A DNA stretch of 64,000 nucleotides from Oscillospiraceae bacterium (GCA_017472965.1 JAFUNR010000053.1:1-64000); one strand, 5' to 3'; counted from the stretch's first letter, positions 41,429 through 50,500 are shown. Program-made: numbers and translations. Notes: generated by a model not told the origin, from the letters alone.

Positions 41429-44068
41429 ATGGACTGGTATACCCTTTTGCCGCGTGTGTGGAATATGAGCCTGACCGCTTCGGTACTGATCCTTGCGGTG
41501 CTGGCTGCAAGGCTTGTGCTGCGCAAAGCACCGGCTGTGTTCCGGTATGCGCTGTGGGGCGTGGTGCTGTTCCGGCTGCTGTGTCCGGTCAGCATTCCGT
41601 CGCCGGCTTCGCTCTTCAATGCGGTGGATGCGCCCGTGCGCAGCGCAGGCATCATCGAGTACATTCCACAGGATATCGTGCACACCGAATATCCCGCAGT
41701 GACCATTCCTCTGGTGGGCGATGCGGTCAACAGCGCTATCAACGAAAGTCTGCCGCAGGGGGCTGAGCAGCTGGGTGCCGATCCGCTGGAAGCGCCGGTC
41801 TCGCTGCTGACATGGCTGTGGCTGACCGGCGTTGCGGGAATGCTGTGTTACAGTATCGTCAGCCTGCTGCGGCTGCGCCGTACTATGGCAGCTGCGGTGA
41901 GGCTTCAGGATAATGTCCGCATGGCGGACGGCATCGGCACGGCGTTTGTGATGGGGATACTGCGCCCGCAGATCTATATTCCCTCGGTGCTGCCGGAAAA
42001 GGAGCGTGCTTATGTCATTCTGCACGAACAGCGGCATATTCGCCGCGGCGATCACATTTTTCGTCTGTTGGGGTGGGGCGCATTGTGCCTGCACTGGTTC
42101 AATCCGCTGGTCTGGCTGGCATTTCGGCTTTCGGAGCGGGATATGGAGCACGCCTGTGACGAAGCGGTGGTAAAGCGTATGGAAAATGCTGACCGCGCAG
42201 CCTATTCCGCGGCGCTTTTACACTGTGCTGCAGATGTGCGGCGAAACAGGCTGATGCCTGCCTTTGGCGAAAGTGATATCCGCAGCCGTGTACGCAATGT
42301 GATGCGCGGCAAAAAGCCGGCACTCTGGCTGGTGCTGACGGCAGCAGTGCTCTGTGCGGTGCTTGCGGTGTGCGGTCTGACCGATCCGCTGAAAAAAGAG
42401 GAATTCACCGTGACGCTCGTACAGGGGTCGGACGAAATGCAAAGCAGTCTGTCCGCACAGCCTGAAGCCGGTCAAAGCGTTTTCTTCGGCACATACGAAC
42501 AGGATAATGATCCAGCAAACGGCGCCGAGCCCATCGAGTGGACTGTGGCTGAGGTGCGCGGCGACCATGTGCTGCTCATCAGTCGCTTTGTGCTGGAACA
42601 CAGGCCCTTCCACGAGGAAGATGAAAATGCCGTGTGGAAAGATTGTACGCTGCGCAGCTGGCTGAATGAAGATTTCCTGACACAGGCCTTTTCGCCGCAG
42701 GAGCAGGAACAGCTGCTGTCTTGCTCTGTGATCGGTACGGATAATCCCGTCACCGGAACAAAAGGCTCTCCGGCGACAAAGGACCGGGTGTTCATTCCTT
42801 CCGTGAACGAGATGACCCGCTGGTTTGCCACGGATACACAGCGTGCGGCGCTGCCTACGGCCTATGCCGCCGCGCAGGGAGCGCGGCGCGGCGAGGGAGC
42901 GTGGTGGTGGCTTCGGACACCGGGCGGCAGCACGGCGAATGCCGCCTCGGTGAATGTGGATGGCTCTGTGGATGCCAGCGGTCATCTGGTGTGGTATCCC
43001 AGTGTGGGCGTGCGGCCCTGTATCTGTGTGCAACTGCAGCCGGGCGCACAGGCGCAGCAGAAGTCTGCTGCGGAGCAGCAGGAGCCGCAGCAGGAGCTGC
43101 AGCAGAATGCGACCTCGCCGCAGCCGCAGCCCACGGTCCCTGTGCTTGACACCGTACTGGCACAGCAGACGATCCAGCAGATCCTGGCCACGCTGCGTCT
43201 GACGCCGGAGCATGCGGTATCCTTTTCCGTTCCCTCGCTGCCGCCGCGGGCAGAGGACGGCACAGAGCTTTTTATCACACTCAATGCCACCTTCCGGCTG
43301 GCGGATGGCTCCTATACCGTGCAGCGTCCGGTGGATGATGAGACCGGCTGGATGGAGGGGGATGTTGTCGGCGTTTCTCTGCAGCAGGAAGGTGAATTGA
43401 CCCGCATTCTGCTGCGTGCGGCCTACCGCATACCGGTGGGCGAAAATGCATGGAAAGAGCTTGCGGCAAGCTATGTGCAGCTGAATGCACCCTTCACTTA
43501 TAACACCGCACCGGTGCTGGAGGAACCGACAGCTTCCGTTGAATACCGCGACGGCGAATCGCTGGTTCATGTGAAGCTGCAAAACGGCGACTGCGCCACA
43601 CTGTCGCTCACCCTGCCGGAGGGCTTCGTCCTTGCCGAAAACTGGGAAAAGAGCATCGATCCCGGTATGCCGCCTGCCGTAGCGGTGCTGTGGCAGGGCG
43701 GTGCTGTGGGTACACTGCGGCTGTATCCCTTTGCGGGCGATCACAGCGAGGTCGATCCTGCGGACAATGAACTGCCCATGCCGGTTTTTGCGGCAGTGGC
43801 GCTGTCCAACCATGTGGATTATGATGAATATACAGTGATCCGGTCCACCGATACCGGAGCCGCTGCGACGGCCAGATATCTGTGGCAGCAGATGGAAACC
43901 TTTGCGGGTGCAGCTGCCGCGCTGCCGTGGAACAGCCGGGATTGCATCCTTGCCTATGATTGGTCGGTACTGCCCTGTTATATGGAGCTGCAGCTGGAAG
44001 AGGGCCTGCTCACGCAGCAACAGCTGCGGGATACAGCGGATGGTATCCGCTGGCAGAAAAACGGTTAA
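41429..44068 (+). CDS. BlaR1-like M56 metallopeptidase with DUF6273 sensor region
   Basis: An 879-residue membrane protease expected to cleave the upstream repressor. The N-terminal M56 part has several membrane helices (YALWGVVLFRLLCPVS, LTWLWLTGVAGMLCYSIVSLL, a last helix LWLVLTAAVLCAVLAVCGL near 300) and the zinc site HEQRH (H199-E200, H203) with LHWFNPLVW and DMEHACDEAVV. In place of a penicillin-binding sensor it carries a DUF6273-like domain (about 350-535: FFGTYEQDND, PIEWTVAEVRGDHVLLISR, CTLRSWLNEDF, WWWLRTPG, GVRPC). A Gln/Glu-rich linker (about 540-570) leads to an unassigned C-terminal domain. It therefore likely senses something other than beta-lactams. Confidence 0.88.
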   Translation: MDWYTLLPRVWNMSLTASVLILAVLAARLVLRKAPAVFRYALWGVVLFRLLCPVSIPSPASLFNAVDAPVRSAGIIEYIPQDIVHTEYPAVTIPLVGDAVNSAINESLPQGAEQLGADPLEAPVSLLTWLWLTGVAGMLCYSIVSLLRLRRTMAAAVRLQDNVRMADGIGTAFVMGILRPQIYIPSVLPEKERAYVILHEQRHIRRGDHIFRLLGWGALCLHWFNPLVWLAFRLSERDMEHACDEAVVKRMENADRAAYSAALLHCAADVRRNRLMPAFGESDIRSRVRNVMRGKKPALWLVLTAAVLCAVLAVCGLTDPLKKEEFTVTLVQGSDEMQSSLSAQPEAGQSVFFGTYEQDNDPANGAEPIEWTVAEVRGDHVLLISRFVLEHRPFHEEDENAVWKDCTLRSWLNEDFLTQAFSPQEQEQLLSCSVIGTDNPVTGTKGSPATKDRVFIPSVNEMTRWFATDTQRAALPTAYAAAQGARRGEGAWWWLRTPGGSTANAASVNVDGSVDASGHLVWYPSVGVRPCICVQLQPGAQAQQKSAAEQQEPQQELQQNATSPQPQPTVPVLDTVLAQQTIQQILATLRLTPEHAVSFSVPSLPPRAEDGTELFITLNATFRLADGSYTVQRPVDDETGWMEGDVVGVSLQQEGELTRILLRAAYRIPVGENAWKELAASYVQLNAPFTYNTAPVLEEPTASVEYRDGESLVHVKLQNGDCATLSLTLPEGFVLAENWEKSIDPGMPPAVAVLWQGGAVGTLRLYPFAGDHSEVDPADNELPMPVFAAVALSNHVDYDEYTVIRSTDTGAAATARYLWQQMETFAGAAAALPWNSRDCILAYDWSVLPCYMELQLEEGLLTQQQLRDTADGIRWQKNG

Positions 44069-44083
44069 ACACAGAATGATAAA

Positions 44084-44129
44084 AAGAGGACGATACCGGA
44101 GCAGTCTCCGGATCGTCCTCTTGTTTTGT
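44084..44129. terminator. Bidirectional terminator between BlaR1-like gene and malQ
   Basis: AAGAGGACGAT.CCGGAG pairs with CTCCGG.ATCGTCCTCTT around a CAGT loop, flanked by A and T runs on both sides. Confidence 0.85.
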
Positions 44130-44153
44130 TGGGTATATTTTGACTTTGCGGGA

Positions 44154-45755
44154 TCAGCCCAGCAGCAGGGCAGCTTCCGCATCGGCATCCAGCGCGGTGA
44201 CGGCTGCTTCCTCTGCGGCTTTGGCTTTTTCGGCGGCAGCTTTTTCGGCGGCAGCATCCTCGGCCTTGGCGGCGGGGCTCAGGCGGCCGTACATTTTGGT
44301 CCAGCGGCGGATCTTGACAGCCAGCTCAGGGGTGGCCTCGCCGGGCAGCAGTCTCCACTGCCAGTTGCCGCCGGCGACGCCGGGGGTGTTCATGCGGCCC
44401 TCTGCGCCCAGACCAAGATAATCCTGCATCTGCACCACAAAGGTATCGGAAACACTGCTCATGCCGCCGCGGATGATGCCCCAGTTGAAGCCCTCCGCAT
44501 CGTTCAGACCCAGATACTCATGGGCGTAGGCAATATCCTCGGGCGAGGCTTTGCCGCGCCACTGCATCACGGTTTCGTTGTCGTGGGTGCCCACATAGCA
44601 CACGCAGTTGCGGGGGTAAGTATGAGGCAGATAATCGCTGGGCTCGCGGCTGTCAAAGGCAAACTCAAGCACCTTCATACCGGGCAGCCCGGAATCGGCC
44701 AGCAGCTTGCGCACCCCGGGTGTCAGGAAGCCAAGATCCTCGGCGATGATATCCAGATCGCGGAACCAGTTGGTCAGTGCACCCACCAGCGCCATGCCGG
44801 GGCCTTCGCGCCAGCGACCGTTTTTGGCGGTTTTTTCGCCGTAAGGTACGGCCCAATAGGCTTCCAGCCCGCGGAAATGATCGATGCGGATCACATCGAA
44901 CAGACGGCTTGCGCCCTCCACACGGCGGATCCACCAGCCGAAGCCGTCCTTTGCCATGCGGTCGTAATCATACAGCGGGTTGCCCCACAGCTGGCCGTCG
45001 GCAGAGAAGTAATCGGGCGGTACACCGGAAACCTCAATGGGATTCAGATCCTCGCCCAGCTGGAAGAACTCCGGCTCGCCCCACACATCCGCGGAATCCA
45101 TCGCCACATAGATGGGCAGGTCACCGATGACCTTGATGCCCCTGGCGTGGATGTAGGTGCGCAACTCGTTCCACTGCTTGAAGAACAGGTACTGCAGATA
45201 GCGGAAGAAATCCACATCCTCGGCCAGAAGTGCGGAATAGTGTTCTACGGCCTCGGGCTTGCGCAGGCGGATGGCCTCATCGGGCCAGTCCTGCCAGCTC
45301 TTCATGCCGAAATGCTGCTTGACGGCCATGTACAGCGCATAGTTTGCCAGCCATTTGTTTTCGGCGGCAAAGGCTTCCACAGCGGCTTTGTCACGCTGCC
45401 AGCCGGCCTTGTAGGCCTTGCGCAGCACAGCAAAACGGGATTCGTAGATCTTGCCGTAATCCACATAGCGGGCATTGGTGCCCCAGTTGATGGCGGCGAG
45501 CTCGGCTTTGTCCAGCAGACCGTCCTCAGCCAGCATATCCAGATCGATGAAGTAGGGGTTGCCTGCAAAGGTGGAAAAGCTCTGGTAGGGGCTGTCGCCG
45601 TGGCTGGTGGGGCCCAGCGGCAGCAGCTGCCAGTAGCGCTGACCGCAGGCGGCCAGATAATCGGCGAAGGCGTAAGCCTCCTTGCCCATGGTGCCGATAC
45701 CGTATTTGGAGGGCAGGGAGGAGATGTGCATGAGAATACCGCTGTAGCGATCCAT
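44154..45755 (-). CDS. malQ: 4-alpha-glucanotransferase (amylomaltase, GH77)
   Basis: A 533-residue amylomaltase transferring maltosyl units between maltodextrins in the cytosol. GILMHISSLPSKYGIGTMGKEAY at the start and GPTSHGDSPYQSFSTFAGNPYFIDLD are signature segments. Catalytic residues are the nucleophile Asp in VIRIDHFRGLEAYW (near 290), Glu in DIIAEDLGFLTP (near 337) and Asp in YVGTHDNETVMQW (near 390). The core ends near residue 490; about 40 further residues are Ala/Lys/Glu-rich (AAKAEDAAAEKAAAEKAKAA), unusual for the family. ATG 45755 has AGAGG 7 nt upstream. It ends a maltodextrin uptake operon. Confidence 0.95.
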   Translation of the reverse strand: MDRYSGILMHISSLPSKYGIGTMGKEAYAFADYLAACGQRYWQLLPLGPTSHGDSPYQSFSTFAGNPYFIDLDMLAEDGLLDKAELAAINWGTNARYVDYGKIYESRFAVLRKAYKAGWQRDKAAVEAFAAENKWLANYALYMAVKQHFGMKSWQDWPDEAIRLRKPEAVEHYSALLAEDVDFFRYLQYLFFKQWNELRTYIHARGIKVIGDLPIYVAMDSADVWGEPEFFQLGEDLNPIEVSGVPPDYFSADGQLWGNPLYDYDRMAKDGFGWWIRRVEGASRLFDVIRIDHFRGLEAYWAVPYGEKTAKNGRWREGPGMALVGALTNWFRDLDIIAEDLGFLTPGVRKLLADSGLPGMKVLEFAFDSREPSDYLPHTYPRNCVCYVGTHDNETVMQWRGKASPEDIAYAHEYLGLNDAEGFNWGIIRGGMSSVSDTFVVQMQDYLGLGAEGRMNTPGVAGGNWQWRLLPGEATPELAVKIRRWTKMYGRLSPAAKAEDAAAEKAAAEKAKAAEEAAVTALDADAEAALLLG

Positions 45756-45796
45756 AGAGGTGCCTCTTTTCTTTTTGTTTGCGGGGGTGGAGAGAC

Positions 45797-46648
45797 TCAG
45801 CCTTTGACCGCGCCGGCAGCCACGCCCTTGATGATATGCTTCTGGCAGAACAGGTACAGAATGATGATGGGCAGAATGCTCATCATGATGACAGCCATGA
45901 TGGCGCCCAGATCCACAGCGCCGTAGCTGCCCTTCAGATACTGTACATGGATGGGAATGGTCTTGTATTTGGTCTGGTCAAGCACCAGATAGGGCAGCAG
46001 GTAGTCGTTCCAGATCCACATGACCTCCAGAATACCCACCGAGATCAGCGTCGGCTTCAGCATGGGCAGCACCACCCAGAAGAAGGTGCGCACCGGGCCG
46101 CAGCCATCGATCGCAGCGGCTTCCTCGATCTCCAGCGGCAGACCTTTGACAAAGCCCACGAACATGAAGATGGCAAGGCCTGCACCGAAGCCCAGATAGA
46201 CGATGGGGATGGTGAACGGGGTGTTCAGCTTGAGGCGGTCAGCCGTGAAGGACAGGGTGAACATGACCATCTGGAAGGGCACGATCATGGAGAAGGTGCA
46301 CAGATAGTAAAAGATGCGGGCAAAGGTGTTGTCCACACGGGCGATATACCATGCGGTCATGGAGCAGCACAGCAGGATCAGGAAGGTGGAAAGCACCGTG
46401 ATGATCAGACTGTAGGCAGCGGAATTCAGGAAGGGATAGTTGCCGAAGGTCAGGCCGGTGACATAGTTGGAAAGGCCGAAGAAGCTGTCGGCATCGGGCA
46501 GCGCAAAGGGATTGGCGTTGATGGCGCCGTTTCTCTTCAGCGAATTGATGACCACCTCAAAGATGGGGAACAGCCACACAAGGCTCAGCAGCGAGAATAA
46601 AACGGTAAGGAAGTAGCTGCTTTTGGTGTAAGTCACTTTTTCTTTCAT
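45797..46648 (-). CDS. Carbohydrate ABC transporter permease (MalG-like)
   Basis: A 283-residue permease with six membrane helices. The EAA loop is IEEAAAIDGCGPVRTFFWVVLPMLKPTLISVGIL (residues about 190-220), which docks the shared ATPase. Typical MalG-type features are MIVPFQMVMFTLSF and the N-terminal SYFLTVLFSLLSLVWLFPIFEVVINSLKRN. Its ATG overlaps the stop of the upstream permease by one base (TAATG), with GGAGG in the end of that gene. No ATPase is encoded here, so a general MsmX-type ATPase elsewhere is expected. Confidence 0.94.
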   Translation of the reverse strand: MKEKVTYTKSSYFLTVLFSLLSLVWLFPIFEVVINSLKRNGAINANPFALPDADSFFGLSNYVTGLTFGNYPFLNSAAYSLIITVLSTFLILLCCSMTAWYIARVDNTFARIFYYLCTFSMIVPFQMVMFTLSFTADRLKLNTPFTIPIVYLGFGAGLAIFMFVGFVKGLPLEIEEAAAIDGCGPVRTFFWVVLPMLKPTLISVGILEVMWIWNDYLLPYLVLDQTKYKTIPIHVQYLKGSYGAVDLGAIMAVIMMSILPIIILYLFCQKHIIKGVAAGAVKG

Positions 46649-47580
46649 TACTGCTGCACCTCCTTGGAACGGGTGGCATACAGCTGGCTCAGTGCAAGCA
46701 CAGCCACCAGAATGAAGAAGATCACGGCCTTGGCCTGTGCGACGCCGTGCCAGTTCCTGCTGATATTGTAAGTGGAGTAGATGTTCAGCGCCAGCAGCTC
46801 GGTGGCGGCGATCTTGCTGCCGTCAGCCAGTGTGGTGATGGGGTTGCCGCCGGTCAGAGCCAGGTTCTGGTCGAACATTTTGAAGCTGTTGGTCAGGGTC
46901 AGGAAGGTACAGATGGTGATGGAGGGCATCACATTGGGCAGAATGACCTTGGTCAGGGTCTTCCAGCCGCTGGCTCCGTCGATCTTGGCGGCCTCCAGCA
47001 TATCACCGGGCACCGCCTGCAGGCCGGCGATGTAGATGATCATCATATAACCGATCTGCTGCCAGGCGACCAGGATCACCAGACCCCAGAAGCCATAGGT
47101 GGCGTTGGCCTCCAGATAGGTACCGTAGCGGTGCAGGATGCCGTCAAAGATCATGGACCAGATGTAACCCAGCACCACGCCGCCGATCAGGTTGGGCATG
47201 AAGAATACGGTACGGAACAGGTTGGCACCGCGCATGGCTTGTGTCAGCGCATAAGCGATGAAGAAGGCGATAATGTTGATCAGCACAATGGAGACCACGG
47301 CAAAACCGGTGGTGTTCCAGAAAGCCCGTCCGAAGCTGGGATCGCTGAACGCTTTGACATAGTTGGTAATACCGACCCACTTGGCGTCCTTGGGGGTCAT
47401 GAAATTGCAGAAGGAGAGGTAAATGCCCTGCAGAAACGGCCAGATAAAGCCGATGCAGAAGCATACAAAGGTAGGCAGAATGAACAGGGGAGCCCAGCGC
47501 TGGATCGGCTTGCGGATCAGATTACTGGTCACAGCGGAGCCGCTGGGGCGTTTGGCCTTTTTCTTTTTCTTGTCAGACAA
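46648..47580 (-). CDS. Carbohydrate ABC transporter permease (MalF-like)
   Basis: A 310-residue permease with a Lys-rich cytoplasmic N-terminus (SDKKKKKAKR), six helices and the EAA loop LEAAKIDGASGWKTLTKVILPNVMPSITICTFL (residues about 210-240). AMRGANLFRTVFFMPNLIGGVVLGYIWSMIFDG is characteristic of MalF/MsmF-type subunits. The start is TTG at 47578-47580 with GAGG 9 nt upstream; no other start fits. It pairs with the MalG-like protein that follows. Confidence 0.93.
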   Translation of the reverse strand: MSDKKKKKAKRPSGSAVTSNLIRKPIQRWAPLFILPTFVCFCIGFIWPFLQGIYLSFCNFMTPKDAKWVGITNYVKAFSDPSFGRAFWNTTGFAVVSIVLINIIAFFIAYALTQAMRGANLFRTVFFMPNLIGGVVLGYIWSMIFDGILHRYGTYLEANATYGFWGLVILVAWQQIGYMMIIYIAGLQAVPGDMLEAAKIDGASGWKTLTKVILPNVMPSITICTFLTLTNSFKMFDQNLALTGGNPITTLADGSKIAATELLALNIYSTYNISRNWHGVAQAKAVIFFILVAVLALSQLYATRSKEVQQ

Positions 47581-47736
47581 GGCGGAAATCCTCGCTTTCT
47601 GTCAGATTTTTTACATTCCGGATGCACCCAATGCGGAGTGCGGCCATTCCGGACAGAGAAAAGGGTCTTTTTGCTGCAGAAAACAGGCTCTTTTCTCCGC
47701 CCGGCATGACGATACAGAGCAGATATCTGTGAAACA

Positions 47737-47764
47737 GGAGCTGCTGCAAAGTTGCAGCAGCTCC
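47737..47764. repeat. Intergenic 13-bp hairpin between binding protein and permease genes
   Basis: GGAGCTGCTGCAA (47737-47749), AG, TTGCAGCAGCTCC (47752-47764). It lacks a good T tract on the minus strand, so it more likely protects the upstream mRNA or weakly attenuates. Confidence 0.7.
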
Positions 47765-47804
47765 GTTTTTCACAGCAGAAGTTTGATTTGGCTGTTGTGC
47801 CGTA

Positions 47805-49079
47805 TCAGCCGTTCAGCTTGGCGTACTCGGCAGCCCAGCCGGCGACGAAAGCAGTCTCGACAGCTTCCCAGTCACCGGTGCCGGCAGAGTAAGCGGTCAG
47901 AGCGGAAACCACACCGGCGCGCCAGTCATCGACGTTGGGGGTGTAGTTGAAGGCCCAGGTCACGGTGTACTTGCCTTCGGAAATCAGACGGTTGGCGTCA
48001 GCAAAGAACACGTTGGCGGGCTCCTTGGCAGACTTGAAGGGGCAGGGACCGAACTGCTCGGCCATCATGGTGGTGCCGGCCTCGCTGGTGACGACCCACT
48101 TCATGAAGTCCAGAGTGGCCTCGATGTCAGCATCGGAAGCCTGAGAGTTGACGGCCCAGCAGTTCTCGGTGCCGGAGCACAGAGCAGCGTTGGCCTCGCC
48201 TTCCACGCCGCAGTAGATGGGCAGCATGGTCAGGTCGGAAGCGGGGATGCCGTACTTGTCGGTCAGGTTGGAGAACTCCCAGGTGCCGTTCTGATAGAAG
48301 ACAGCCTTGCCGGTGCCGAACTCTTCCAGAGAGGCATCACCGGTGGAGGAGGACAGGGTGGCGGGATCAACAGCGGAATCGGTGATATACAGATCCCAGA
48401 TGTTCTTGAAGTTGTCCAGATAAGCGCCGGTGATCTCGGCGGGGCACTCGGTCACGCCGTTGTCACGGAACTCGTAGTACAGGGGCATATTGGCCAGATG
48501 GCCGGAGAAACGCCAGCTGGAGGAGCCGTCCAGACCAGCAGAAGAGAAGGCATCGAAGCCCAGCTCGTCGGCGCGGGCATGGATGTCATCGGCAACAGCC
48601 TTCAGAGAGGCGAAGTCGGTGATGTCCTCAACGCTGTAGCCGGCCTTGGCCAGCAGAGCCTTGTTGCAGATGATGCCGAAAGCCTCGTAGCAGTAGCCAA
48701 TGGCGTAGACCTCGCCGTTCTCACCCTTCAGGTTGAAATCGTCGGTGGTCATCTCGGCGTAGACATCGGTGCCGGACAGGTCCAGGCAGTAATCGCCCCA
48801 GTTGGCCAGAGCAGCGGCGGTGCCGCACTGGAACAGGGTGGGGGCGTCAGTCTTGGCCATCTCGGAGGTCAGGGTGTCCTCATAGGTGCCGGAAGCGGCG
48901 GTCAGGACAGTGACGGGGATGCCGGTCTCGGCGGTGTAAGCAGCGGCCAGGTCCTGCCAGGCGGCATCTGCTTCGGGTTTGAAGTTCAGGTAGTAGACAG
49001 AGGGCTCGTCAGCGGCGCCGCAGGCGACGAAGGACAGGGCCATGACCAGAACCAGAACCAGAGCCAGGATCTTTTTCAT
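47805..49079 (-). CDS. Extracellular sugar-binding lipoprotein
   Basis: A 424-residue family 1 solute-binding protein. The signal is MKKILALVLVLVMALSFVAC, with the lipidated Cys near residue 20. The body shows the expected two-lobed pattern: VYYLNFKPEADAAWQDLAAAYTAETGIPVTV, TLFQCGTAAALANWGDYCLDL, FNLKGENGEVYAIGYCYEAFGIICNKALLAKAG and GKAVFYQNGTWEF. Neighbouring malQ and the LacI regulator suggest maltodextrin or starch fragments as ligand. ATG 49079 has AAAGGAG 10 nt upstream. It is transcribed with the two permeases across a hairpin-containing gap. Confidence 0.92.
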   Translation of the reverse strand: MKKILALVLVLVMALSFVACGAADEPSVYYLNFKPEADAAWQDLAAAYTAETGIPVTVLTAASGTYEDTLTSEMAKTDAPTLFQCGTAAALANWGDYCLDLSGTDVYAEMTTDDFNLKGENGEVYAIGYCYEAFGIICNKALLAKAGYSVEDITDFASLKAVADDIHARADELGFDAFSSAGLDGSSSWRFSGHLANMPLYYEFRDNGVTECPAEITGAYLDNFKNIWDLYITDSAVDPATLSSSTGDASLEEFGTGKAVFYQNGTWEFSNLTDKYGIPASDLTMLPIYCGVEGEANAALCSGTENCWAVNSQASDADIEATLDFMKWVVTSEAGTTMMAEQFGPCPFKSAKEPANVFFADANRLISEGKYTVTWAFNYTPNVDDWRAGVVSALTAYSAGTGDWEAVETAFVAGWAAEYAKLNG

Positions 49080-49118
49080 GTGTCTCGTTCTCCTTTAATT
49101 AAAAATGTTTTTTATAGT

Positions 49119-49138
49119 ATGCTCCGGTACAGGAGCAT
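49119..49138. promoter_or_regulatory. Inverted repeat upstream of the binding-protein gene
   Basis: ATGCTCC-GGTACA-GGAGCAT in the gap between the LacI gene and the binding-protein gene, next to a TACTAT -10-like box on the minus strand. It may be the regulator's operator or a hairpin ending the LacI transcript; sequence alone does not decide. Confidence 0.45.
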
Positions 49139-49180
49139 TTCTTCACGCCTTACGGCGGTAAAGAACAGTTTTTTGGAGCT

Positions 49181-50191
49181 TTACAGCTGCCGGATGGAGC
49201 CGCCCTCACGCAGAGTGGTATCCAGAAGAATGTGCCGGGGTGCGCCCTCGCGGCGCAGCAGTTCGACCAGGATGTGTACCGACTCACGAGCCATCTGCTC
49301 CACGGGCTGCACCATGGTGGTCAGGGTGGGCAGACTGTATTTGGATAACTCGATGCCGTCGATGCCGATGATGGAGCAATCCTCCGGCACACAGCGGCCG
49401 CGGTCAGCCAGTGCTTTGATGGCGGCGATGGCCATTACATCGGATACGGCAAAAATGGCGGTAAAATCCGTGCCGCTGTCCAGCAGTGCACAGGTGGCTT
49501 TGTAGGCACGCTCCATATCAAAGCCGCCGGATTCAACGATCAGGGCGTCGTCAACGGCGATCCCGTGATCCTCCAGCGCCTGAATGTAGCCGTTGCAGCG
49601 CAGCTGGCTGATGGAATGGTCGCTGCAGCTGGGCACCAATGCGGCAATACGGCGGTGGCCATGCTCGATCAGTGTGGTCACCGCACGGTAGGCGGTGGCA
49701 TGGTCATCGATGGAAACGGAGGCGAAATCCTCTTTTTTCAGCGAGCCAAACTGATTGGTATAGGAGCAGCACACATACGGCACACCCACCAGAGCAAGCT
49801 CGGCGGGGGTATAGTCATAGCGTCCGCCCAGAAAAAGCAGACCGCGCAGCTTTTTTTCGCGCTCCAGTATTGCACCGGCTTTGACTTCGTCATCATCCGA
49901 GCCGATCTGCCGAAGCACCATATTATAACCGGCTGCATCGATCTCCTTTGTGACGGTCTTGAGCATATCGGAAAAGAAAGGCGTGCCGGTGCCGCGCACC
50001 ACAACGCCGAGATTATCCGATTGGCTGCGCACCAGATCCCGGGCGCTGGTGTTGGGAATGTAGTTGTGGCGTTCTACGACATCCAGTACCTGACGTCGAA
50101 CGGCTTCGCTTACATCGGGCCGCTCGTTCAGCACACGGGATACGGTGCTGACGCTGACACCGCAGGCTTTGGCGATATCCTTGATGGTCAT
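49181..50191 (-). CDS. LacI family transcriptional regulator (MalR-like role)
   Basis: A 336-residue LacI-type repressor. MTIKDIAKACGVSVSTVSRVLNERPDVSEAVRRQVLDVVERHNYIPNTSARDL is the helix-turn-helix with hinge. The ligand domain has the periplasmic-binding fold, e.g. NLGVVVRGTGTPFFSDMLKTV, GLLFLGGRYDYTP, HRRIAALVPSCSD, AIFAVSDVMAIAAIKAL, SIIGIDGIELSKYSLPTLTTMVQP. ATG 50191 has GAGG 7 nt upstream; the open frame extends to 50224 without a better site. It lies directly before the binding-protein/permease/malQ genes and has tandem palindromic operators just upstream, implying autoregulation. Confidence 0.94.
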   Translation of the reverse strand: MTIKDIAKACGVSVSTVSRVLNERPDVSEAVRRQVLDVVERHNYIPNTSARDLVRSQSDNLGVVVRGTGTPFFSDMLKTVTKEIDAAGYNMVLRQIGSDDDEVKAGAILEREKKLRGLLFLGGRYDYTPAELALVGVPYVCCSYTNQFGSLKKEDFASVSIDDHATAYRAVTTLIEHGHRRIAALVPSCSDHSISQLRCNGYIQALEDHGIAVDDALIVESGGFDMERAYKATCALLDSGTDFTAIFAVSDVMAIAAIKALADRGRCVPEDCSIIGIDGIELSKYSLPTLTTMVQPVEQMARESVHILVELLRREGAPRHILLDTTLREGGSIRQL

Positions 50192-50225
50192 TGTATATCC
50201 TCTTTTGGGCTTACTATGTTTCAAT

Positions 50226-50251
50226 CGATACCGGTATCGTTACCGGTATCG
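50226..50251. promoter_or_regulatory. Two overlapping LacI-type operators
   Basis: CGATACCGGTATCG (50226-50239) is a perfect 14-base palindrome. CGTTACCGGTATCG (50238-50251) is a second copy with one mismatch, sharing two bases. A degenerate third half-site follows. Central CGG..CCG-type symmetry fits LacI-family sites. Confidence 0.75.
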
Positions 50252-50473
50252 TTACCAGCTTCATTTTCCAAAAGAGATGATACCAATCTTCCCATGAAAA
50301 GTCAACACGAAAAGCGCATTTTGCGCGCTTTTCGGAAAAACGCACAAAGAAACGCATTTTCATTTGTAAAGAATTACAGCGGTGTTTACATAAAAAACAA
50401 ATTCACCGAACAGATGGGAATTTTCGGAAACGTTTTCGGTATTTGTGCTGAAAATAAAATATCATTTTTTCTG

Positions 50474-50500
50474 TTGCATTTTGCAGAACTGTGGTATACT
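50474..50500 (+). promoter_or_regulatory. Predicted promoter of the PfkB kinase gene
   Basis: Extended -10 TGGTATACT (TATACT at 50495-50500); a TTGCAT at 50474-50479 is only 15 nt away. Confidence 0.5.

Noticed and set aside
41429..44068. Calling the M56 protein a beta-lactam sensor
   Set aside because: No SxxK/SxN/KTG penicillin-binding motifs in the extracellular part; a DUF6273-like region is present instead.
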